Assembly (NCBI RefSeq): GCF_021554725.1
Contig: NZ_JAIZDP010000001.1
Location: forward strand, 496,001-560,000
Direction: 5' to 3'
DNA: 64,000 nucleotides
DNA from: Sinomonas notoginsengisoli
GTDB lineage: Bacteria > Actinomycetota > Actinomycetes > Actinomycetales > Micrococcaceae
Every line of letters starts with the position of its first letter. The stretch's first letter is position 1. A model generated the notes under the pieces. That model searched no databases and had not been told where the DNA came from. It saw nothing but the letters and a program-made list of their open reading frames with translations. The position numbers and the translations under genes were made by a program. Below are positions 58,193 to 64,000 of this stretch, piece by piece.

Positions 58193-61100
58193 TCACGCCT
58201 CGACCCGCTCGAGCTTCTGACCGATCACGGCCGAGACGCCGTCGCCCCGCATCGACACGCCGTAGAGCGCGTCCGCGACCTCCATGGTGCGCTTCTGGTG
58301 CGTGATCACAATGAGCTGGCTGGATTCGCGCAGTTCCTCGAAAATCGTGATGAGCCGGCCCAGATTGGTGTCGTCGAGGGCGGCCTCTACCTCGTCCATC
58401 ACGTAGAACGGCGAGGGCCTTGCCTTGAAGATCGCGACGAGCAGCGCGACGGCAGTGAGTGAGCGTTCCCCGCCGGAGAGGAGCGAGAGCCGCCTGATCT
58501 TCTTTCCGGCGGGACGGGCCTCGACCTCGATGCCGGTGCCCAGAAGATCCTCCGGGGCGGTCAGTACGAGCCGGCCCTCACCACCCGGGAAGAGGCGGCC
58601 GAATACCCGCTGGAACTGGACGGCTGTGTCCGCGAACGCTTCCGCAAAGACCTTCTGCACCCGCTCGTCGACCTCGGCGATGATCTGGAGCAGGTCCTTG
58701 CGGCTCTTCTGCAGGTCCTCGAGCTGCGACGCAAGGAACTGGTGCCGTTCCTCGAGCGCGGCGAATTCTTCGAGGGCGAGCGGATTGACCTTGCCGAGCG
58801 CGGCCAGGTCACGCTCGGCCTTCTTCAGGCGCTTCTCCTGCTCCGCCCGCACAAACGGCTTCCCCCTCGCGAGGGGCCGGCCGTCGTCGTCCACCTCGAC
58901 GCGGAGCGCAGCCCACTTGTCCTCATCCTCCCCGGGGGGAACCGGGACGGGCTGGTCCGGTCCGAACTCACGCACCAGATCCGCCGCTGCCACGCCCAGC
59001 TCGTCCACGGCGCGCTCGGCGAGGGACTCGAGGCGGAGCCGCTGCTCGGCCCTAGCAAGCTCGTCGCGGTGTGCGGCGTCGTTGAGATCAGCGAGCTCAC
59101 GCGTGAGCTCGTCGTTGCGGCGGCGCAGCACGCCGAGCCTCTCATCGAGCTCGGCGCGACGGGCCTCCGCCTCGTCCCGTTCCCGACCAGCATCGTCGAC
59201 GGCCCTGTCCATCCTTGCCAGACCGGTTTTCGCCGCTGCCGCAACGGAGCTCGCCCGGGCTGCATCCCTCGCCCTGCGTTCAGCCCGGCGGCGCGCTTCT
59301 TCTGCCGCACGTCGCTCGGACTCGGCCGCGCGCTCGAGCGACTGCACCCGGGCCTCGAGGGCACGGCGCTGCTCCTGCGCCGCACGCAGAGCGAGCCTGG
59401 CCTCGAGCTCGCGTGCGCGGGCCGTCGCCGCCTCGGCCTGGAGCCGGTCCCTGTCCCCCGAGTCCGGTTCCTCGGAGTCGGGGGCCTCCTCGGCGAGCTC
59501 GAGCCGCTCGGCCGCGGCCTCGAGGGCGAGCTGCTCGGTCTCGAGCTGTGCCCTAGCTGATTCGAGGGCGGCGCGGTGACGCTCTTCCTCGGCCGATGCC
59601 CCGCGCAGCTGAGTGCCGAGCGCCGCGAGCTTCTCAGCCACCGCAGCGAAGCGCGCATCCGAGTCGTTCAGGGCGGCCAGGGCTGCCTCCGCACGCTCCC
59701 GCGCCTCGCGCTCGCGCTCCTGGGCACCCGCGAGGGCGAACCCACACCGCTCGTACTCCGCCTGGGCCGCCGTGTGCTTCTCGCGGGCCGCGTCGAGTAG
59801 ACCCTGGAGCTCGATCGTCGAGGGTGCGCCGGGGGATCCTCCGCGCAGGCCCGCAGCGGTGACCACATCGCCGTCCTGCGTCGTCACTGTGAGCGTTGGA
59901 CGGGAGGCGACCATGTCGATCGCCTCCCCGAGGGTGGGCACGACGGCGGCCTCCCGGACCAAGCGGGCGACCGTACCGGCAATGCCGGGGTCCGCGTCGA
60001 CGACGTCGGCGAGCCACCGCGCTCGATCGGGGAGCACGTACCCGGGATCGGGACCCCGCGGACTCTGTGCCCGAGACACTGGAAGGGGGGAATCATCTGT
60101 ACCTGGGACATCGGGGGCGGCGACGAGCAGGGCAGCCTGGCCGGCGTCGTCCGCCTTGAGCTCGGCCAGCGCCGCGGCCGCAGCCTCCGTCCCAGCGATC
60201 GCGAGGCCCTCCGCAAAGGGGCCGAGCACGGCGGCGGCAGCAGCCTCGAAGCCGGGCTTGACGCTGATCAGTTCCGCTACCCGTCCGAGCACGCCCAAGG
60301 CGGTTGCCGCGACGGCGCCCGTTCCGTCACGATCCTTGAACCCGGCCGTAAGCGCCTCAATGCGCGCCTCCTGGGCGTGCCGCTCCGCGGCGGCCCTCCT
60401 CCGCCGCTCGAGGAGCACCTCCCGCTCGGACTCGGCGGCCGCCAGCTCGGCCGCGGCCTCCTCGTACTCGGTGTCGAGGTCCTCCTCGCCCGACTCCACA
60501 CCAGCAATCTGCGACTCGAGGACCGTGTACTCGATCTCCGCGGCACGCTGGCGCTCGGCGGCGCCTGCGAGGGTCTCGCGCAGGCGCCCTATCTCACCCT
60601 CGGCCGACTCGACGCGGCTCCTCGCTGCAGCGACCTGCCCTGCGAGACGGGCGAGCCCCTCGCGCCGGTCGGCCTGTGCCCGCAGGAGCGCGGTATGGCG
60701 ACGGTCCGCTGCGGAGGCGGCCTCCTCGGCGGTGAGCCGTGTCTCCTCGGCCTCGGCGAGGGCTTCGCCACGCAGCTCGACGGCATCGTCGACGGCCTCG
60801 AGCTCGAGCCGCAGCTCCCCCGCCTGCCGCTCGAGGGCCTCGGGGCTCCGTCCGCGGGCAGGAGGCTCCGAGGATCCAAGGAGGCGACGGCGCTCCTCGG
60901 CGAGCGAGGCGAGCGCCCTCAGCCGCTCGCGCCCCTGTGAGAGTCGGTACCAGGTCTCGCGCGAGGCGTTGACCAATGGTGTTGCGGCGGCAGCGGAGCG
61001 CTCGGCCTCGGCCTGGGTGCGCCGGCCGGCATCAAGCTCGCGCTGGACTGCGATGCGTCGCGCATCCAGGGCGCTCTGGTCCGCCTCCTCCTGCTCCATG

Positions 61101-61819
61101 GCTGTGCTCAGTGTGACGATGTCATCGGCAAGCAGGCGTGCGCGGGCGTCGCGGACGTCTGCCTGGATGCTCTGGGCACGGCGCGCGACCTGCGCCTGCC
61201 GGCCGAGAGGCCCCAGCTGGCGCCGCAGCTCCGCAGTGAGGTCGCTGAGCCGGGCGAGGTTCGCCTGCATGGCCTCGAGCTTGCGCACGGTGCGCTCCTT
61301 GCGGCGACGGTGCTTGAGGATCCCTGCCGCCTCCTCGATGAAGCCGCGGCGGTCCTCCGGGGTGGCGTGCAGGACGCGGTCCAGCTGCCCTTGGCCCACG
61401 ATCACGTGCATCTCGCGGCCGAGCCCGGAGTCGGAGAGGAGTTCCTGAATGTCCAGGAGGCGGCAGGGGCTGCCGTTGATGGCGTACTCGGATCCGCCCG
61501 CCCGGAACAGGGTCCGCGAGATGGTGACCTCGGAGTACTCGATCGGAAGGGCGCCGTCTGCATTGTCGATCGTGAGGGCCACATGGGCCCTGCCGAGCGG
61601 GGGGCGACCCGCGGTCCCGGCGAAGATGACGTCCTCCATCTTCCCGCCCCGGAGCGTCTTGGCACCCTGCTCCCCCATGACCCAGGCGAGGGCGTCGACG
61701 ACGTTCGACTTGCCCGATCCGTTGGGGCCGACGACAGCCGTGACCCCGGGCTCGAACTCGAAGGTCGTAGCCGAGGCGAAGGACTTGAAGCCGCGGATCG
61801 TCAGGGTCTTCAGGTACAA
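58193..61819 (-). CDS. smc: chromosome segregation ATPase SMC
   Basis: Condensin subunit of 1208 residues that organises the chromosome. It has the N-terminal Walker A GPNGSGKSNVVDALAW, two long coiled-coil arms, a hinge at roughly residues 500-660 and the C-terminal signature LLSGGERSLTAVALL followed by Walker B YVMDEVEAALDD. TTG at 61819 starts YLKTLTIRGFKSFAS, the family N-terminus; AGGAGG lies 12 bases upstream, so initiation may be weak. Many antisense frames run through the coiled coil but none is a gene. Confidence 0.97.
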   Translation of the reverse strand: MYLKTLTIRGFKSFASATTFEFEPGVTAVVGPNGSGKSNVVDALAWVMGEQGAKTLRGGKMEDVIFAGTAGRPPLGRAHVALTIDNADGALPIEYSEVTISRTLFRAGGSEYAINGSPCRLLDIQELLSDSGLGREMHVIVGQGQLDRVLHATPEDRRGFIEEAAGILKHRRRKERTVRKLEAMQANLARLSDLTAELRRQLGPLGRQAQVARRAQSIQADVRDARARLLADDIVTLSTAMEQEEADQSALDARRIAVQRELDAGRRTQAEAERSAAAATPLVNASRETWYRLSQGRERLRALASLAEERRRLLGSSEPPARGRSPEALERQAGELRLELEAVDDAVELRGEALAEAEETRLTAEEAASAADRRHTALLRAQADRREGLARLAGQVAAARSRVESAEGEIGRLRETLAGAAERQRAAEIEYTVLESQIAGVESGEEDLDTEYEEAAAELAAAESEREVLLERRRRAAAERHAQEARIEALTAGFKDRDGTGAVAATALGVLGRVAELISVKPGFEAAAAAVLGPFAEGLAIAGTEAAAAALAELKADDAGQAALLVAAPDVPGTDDSPLPVSRAQSPRGPDPGYVLPDRARWLADVVDADPGIAGTVARLVREAAVVPTLGEAIDMVASRPTLTVTTQDGDVVTAAGLRGGSPGAPSTIELQGLLDAAREKHTAAQAEYERCGFALAGAQEREREARERAEAALAALNDSDARFAAVAEKLAALGTQLRGASAEEERHRAALESARAQLETEQLALEAAAERLELAEEAPDSEEPDSGDRDRLQAEAATARARELEARLALRAAQEQRRALEARVQSLERAAESERRAAEEARRRAERRARDAARASSVAAAAKTGLARMDRAVDDAGRERDEAEARRAELDERLGVLRRRNDELTRELADLNDAAHRDELARAEQRLRLESLAERAVDELGVAAADLVREFGPDQPVPVPPGEDEDKWAALRVEVDDDGRPLARGKPFVRAEQEKRLKKAERDLAALGKVNPLALEEFAALEERHQFLASQLEDLQKSRKDLLQIIAEVDERVQKVFAEAFADTAVQFQRVFGRLFPGGEGRLVLTAPEDLLGTGIEVEARPAGKKIRRLSLLSGGERSLTAVALLVAIFKARPSPFYVMDEVEAALDDTNLGRLITIFEELRESSQLIVITHQKRTMEVADALYGVSMRGDGVSAVIGQKLERVEA

Positions 61820-61879
61820 GGGTCTACGGGCCTCCTCTCGTGTCGCTCATTGTGCCACCGGGGGCCGACAGAACGCGTG

Positions 61880-62839
61880 CTACCAGCGGGCGTTGCGCGG
61901 AACCGGCTGGCAGCGCGTGCACCGGTACGAGGAGCGGTTCATGAAGGGCTCCCGGACAATGAGCCCCGCTGCGCCCTCCTGGGCACACCGACGGCAGGCG
62001 AGGCCCACGCGGCCGTAGGCATCGAGGGAGCGGGAGAAGTACCCCGATGCTCCATTGACATTGACGTACAGCGAGTCGAAGCTCGTGCCCCCTGCGGCGA
62101 GGGCCCGGGCCATGACGTCCCGGACGGCTTCGGCAACGCGTTCTGTCTCCCGCCGCCGCAGCGTGTCCGTTGGCCTCGCGTAGTGCAGGCGCGCATTCCA
62201 CAGGGCCTCGTCCGCGTAGATGTTCCCAATCCCGGACACGAGGCGCTGGTCGAGGAGAGCGCGTTTGATGCCTGTGCGGCGCGAGCGCAGACGGTAGTGG
62301 AATGCGGCCGGGTCGAACAGGGGATCCAGCGGATCCCGTCCAATGTGGGAAACCTCAGGCGGGACGAGCGCGAGGGAGGATTCCGCGCGGCCGCCCGGAC
62401 CGCCGTCGTGCGTCGCCACGAGGGGGACCACGGCGAGGCCGCCGAAGATGCGCTGGTCCACGAACCGCAGCTCGGCGGGCATCCCCCGGACCTCGCTGAG
62501 CCGGAGACGGACCTTGAGGTGCTTCTCATCTGGCTGGCCCGCGTCCTCCACGAGGAGCTGGCCGCTCATGCCCAGGTGTGCAAGGAGCGCTGTATGCGGT
62601 ACGTAGGCGGGGTCCGCCGGATCGTCCTCCGGGCCCGCGAGGGGCATCCACAGGTACTTGCCACGGCGGACCGCATCGAGTACCCGCGCGTCCTCAAGCT
62701 GTCCGCGGAAGTCCTGGGCACCGCGTGCGTGCCGTCGAACAGAGCGGGGATCCACCACCTGCGCCGACTCGATGCGCCGGCCCACCACCCATGCGGCCAG
62801 ACCCCTGCGCACCACCTCGACTTCGGGGAGCTCCGGCAT
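61880..62839 (-). CDS. mutM: formamidopyrimidine-DNA glycosylase
   Basis: Removes oxidised purines such as 8-oxoguanine and cuts the backbone. It is 319 residues; Pro2 and Glu3 of MPELPEVE are the catalytic residues, Lys in GKYLWMPL, the DNA-binding H2TH region around [14 protein letters not shown], and a C-terminal zinc finger (CRRC, CTRC). ATG at 62839 overlaps no neighbour; GGGGAG is immediately upstream. It follows rnc. Confidence 0.96.
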   Translation of the reverse strand: MPELPEVEVVRRGLAAWVVGRRIESAQVVDPRSVRRHARGAQDFRGQLEDARVLDAVRRGKYLWMPLAGPEDDPADPAYVPHTALLAHLGMSGQLLVEDAGQPDEKHLKVRLRLSEVRGMPAELRFVDQRIFGGLAVVPLVATHDGGPGGRAESSLALVPPEVSHIGRDPLDPLFDPAAFHYRLRSRRTGIKRALLDQRLVSGIGNIYADEALWNARLHYARPTDTLRRRETERVAEAVRDVMARALAAGGTSFDSLYVNVNGASGYFSRSLDAYGRVGLACRRCAQEGAAGLIVREPFMNRSSYRCTRCQPVPRNARW

Positions 62840-62845
62840 CTCCCC

Positions 62846-63559
62846 TCAGCTGCTCTGCTGTTCGGCAACGCCCGCTGCGCCGTCGGGGCCGAGTACCTTC
62901 CACGCATTCGCCGCGGACTGCTGCTCGGCCTCCTTCTTGGAGTGGCCGGTTCCGGTCCCGTAGGCGGTGCCGCCGATGAGCAGTGTGGCCGTGTACACGC
63001 GGGCGTGGTCCGGCCCATCTCCGACCACCGCGTAGTGGATGGTGCCGAGCTGGCGGTTCGCGGCCAGTTCCTGGATGTGGGTCTTCCAGTCGGTGCCCGC
63101 GCCGAGCACAGCGGCATCCTCGAGGAGCGGCTTGACGAGCCGGACGACGAACTGCCGCGCCGTCTCAAGGTCATTGGAGATGAACGTGGCGCCGATGAGC
63201 GCCTCCATGGTGTCGGCGAGGATCGAGGACTTGTTCTTCCCGCCGGTGAGCTTCTCGCCCTGGCCGAGGAAGATGAAGTCGCCCACGCCGATGCGCCGCG
63301 CAATCGCGGCGAGCGCGCGCGTGCTCACGACGGCGGCGCGCCGCTTCGCGAGGTCGCCCTCGCTCAGGCTTGGGTGCTCACGGTACAGGAGCTCGGTCAC
63401 GGAGAAGCCGAGGATGGAGTCTCCGAGGAACTCGAGGCGCTCGTTGGTGGGGATCCCGCCGTTCTCGTAGGCGAAGGAACGGTGGGTCAGGGCAAGACGA
63501 AGCGTCTCGGCGTCGATGTCGACGCCGAGACGCTTCGCAAGCTCGTCATGAGGGCTCAT
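62846..63559 (-). CDS. rnc: ribonuclease III
   Basis: Double-strand RNA endonuclease of 237 residues that matures rRNA. Signature NERLEFLGDSILGF with catalytic Glu and Asp, second acidic pair in DTMEALIGATF, and a C-terminal dsRNA-binding domain (HYAVVGDGPDHARVYTATL, GHSKKEAEQQSAANAW). ATG at 63559. Between rpmF and mutM. Confidence 0.97.
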   Translation of the reverse strand: MSPHDELAKRLGVDIDAETLRLALTHRSFAYENGGIPTNERLEFLGDSILGFSVTELLYREHPSLSEGDLAKRRAAVVSTRALAAIARRIGVGDFIFLGQGEKLTGGKNKSSILADTMEALIGATFISNDLETARQFVVRLVKPLLEDAAVLGAGTDWKTHIQELAANRQLGTIHYAVVGDGPDHARVYTATLLIGGTAYGTGTGHSKKEAEQQSAANAWKVLGPDGAAGVAEQQSS

Positions 63560-63577
63560 GCGCGAGAGTCCACCGAA

Positions 63578-63781
63578 TCAGGCGTCGGCGACCTTGCGGC
63601 CCTTGTACTCGAGGAAGAGCTCGGTCCCTGCGGAGTCGGTGACGACCTTCGCCTGATGCGGCAGGCTGTACGTCACGCGGCCGTTCTCGACGGTCTTGAC
63701 CAGAGTCGGGACGGAAGCCTTCCACTGCGAGCGGCGGGCGCGGGTATTCGAGCGAGACATCTTCCGCTTGGGAACAGCCAC
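63578..63781 (-). CDS. rpmF: 50S ribosomal protein L32 (zinc-free form)
   Basis: Large-subunit protein of 67 residues, [20 protein letters not shown] at the start. It contains no cysteine, so it is the C-minus form that does not need zinc. GTG at 63781. It follows the DUF177 gene and precedes rnc, the usual order. Confidence 0.95.
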   Translation of the reverse strand: MAVPKRKMSRSNTRARRSQWKASVPTLVKTVENGRVTYSLPHQAKVVTDSAGTELFLEYKGRKVADA

Positions 63782-63811
63782 GGCTAACTCATTTCTCTAA
63801 AGTGCCAACAC

Positions 63812-64000
63812 TTACTCATCGTCGTGCCGGTCTGGCTTCGCCAGATCTGCCAAGGCAGCCCACCGGGGGTCGACGACCTCATGGTGGTGCCCCGGCTCGT
63901 CCGCGAGCCGCACTCCGCATTCGGAGCACAGGCCTTCGCAGTCTTCCCGGCACACCGGCTGGAACGGCAGCAGCGGTACCACTGCGTCCCGCAACACCGG
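63812..64000 (-). CDS. DUF177 (YceD) family protein, C-terminal part only
   Basis: The frame is open to the right edge of the window, so the start lies outside; the ATG-like codon at 63997 is internal. Visible is the four-cysteine zinc-type motif VCREDCEGLCSECGVRL followed by a charged tail ending DRHDDE. YceD proteins act with L32 in ribosome biogenesis and in accumulation of 23S rRNA precursors; here it immediately precedes rpmF. Confidence 0.88.
   Translation of the reverse strand, partial: PVLRDAVVPLLPFQPVCREDCEGLCSECGVRLADEPGHHHEVVDPRWAALADLAKPDRHDDE

Noticed and set aside
61310-63787. 825-codon plus-strand open frame
   Set aside because: Antisense to smc, mutM, rnc and rpmF; the GC-rich third positions of the real genes keep the opposite frame open. 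The translation is repetitive Arg/Ala/Gly/Val with no domain.

Overview
The window is a GC-rich, gene-dense stretch of a bacterial chromosome that looks like a member of the Micrococcaceae (Arthrobacter, Sinomonas or a close relative). This rests on gene order and family content, not on a database search. The indicators are the DUF3052 - AhpE-type peroxiredoxin - aceE cluster, the FasR-like regulator in front of fabD-fabH-acpP-fabF, rpsP-khpA-rimM-trmD-rplS-lepB, DUF177-rpmF-rnc-mutM-smc-ftsY, the long GapB-type GAPDH, and MptA/MptB-type mannosyltransferases. Many genes use GTG or TTG starts, and several appear leaderless, with a TANNNT hexamer 6-7 bases before the start codon. I found no insertion sequence, prophage, CRISPR array or defence island; this is mostly core genome.

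Layout. 1-5.8 kb: MscS channel fragment, truncated haemoglobin, an unknown gene coupled to a hot-dog thioesterase, TesB, the ABC-F factor EttA and an SSB paralogue. 6-13.7 kb: tRNA-Arg, a family 2 beta-galactosidase coupled to an MptA/B-like mannosyltransferase, a GT87-like enzyme probably starting at ATT, and a second MptA/B-like enzyme. 13.8-24.7 kb: orn, tRNA-His, def, gapB, RNase P RNA, yaaA, a DUF164 coiled-coil protein, a Nif3-like protein, msrA, cysK-cysE, gnd and tRNA-Val. 24.8-34.7 kb: peroxiredoxin/DUF3052 divergent from aceE, then the FASII operon with its regulator and DUF3145. 34.8-46.1 kb, all on the minus strand: xerC, dprA, comM, yraN, DUF2469, rnhB, two lepB genes, rplS, trmD, rimM, khpA, rpsP, an acidic unknown and a CatE-like VOC protein. 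46.3-51.6 kb: TPP riboswitch and thiC, ffh, and a glucose-6-phosphate dehydrogenase paralogue. 51.6-56.8 kb: two amtB-glnK pairs in tandem and a divergent MFS transporter. 56.9-64 kb: ftsY, smc, mutM, rnc, rpmF and the end of a DUF177 gene.

How the genes work together. aceE makes acetyl-CoA, which feeds the fatty-acid operon. ffh and ftsY deliver membrane and secreted proteins that the two signal peptidases process. cysE and cysK make cysteine. The amtB-glnK pairs handle ammonium uptake and nitrogen sensing. The most interesting signals are: (1) the duplicated amtB-glnK unit, in which one AmtB carries Glu in place of the first pore histidine; (2) 11-bp-phased GlnR-like operators in front of both amtB genes, one overlapping the divergent MFS promoter; (3) a 17-bp TTGTAG...ACAA element shared by the regulator and fabD promoters; (4) a TPP riboswitch whose P1 helix appears to contain the thiC ribosome binding site; and (5) the candidate ATT start codon.
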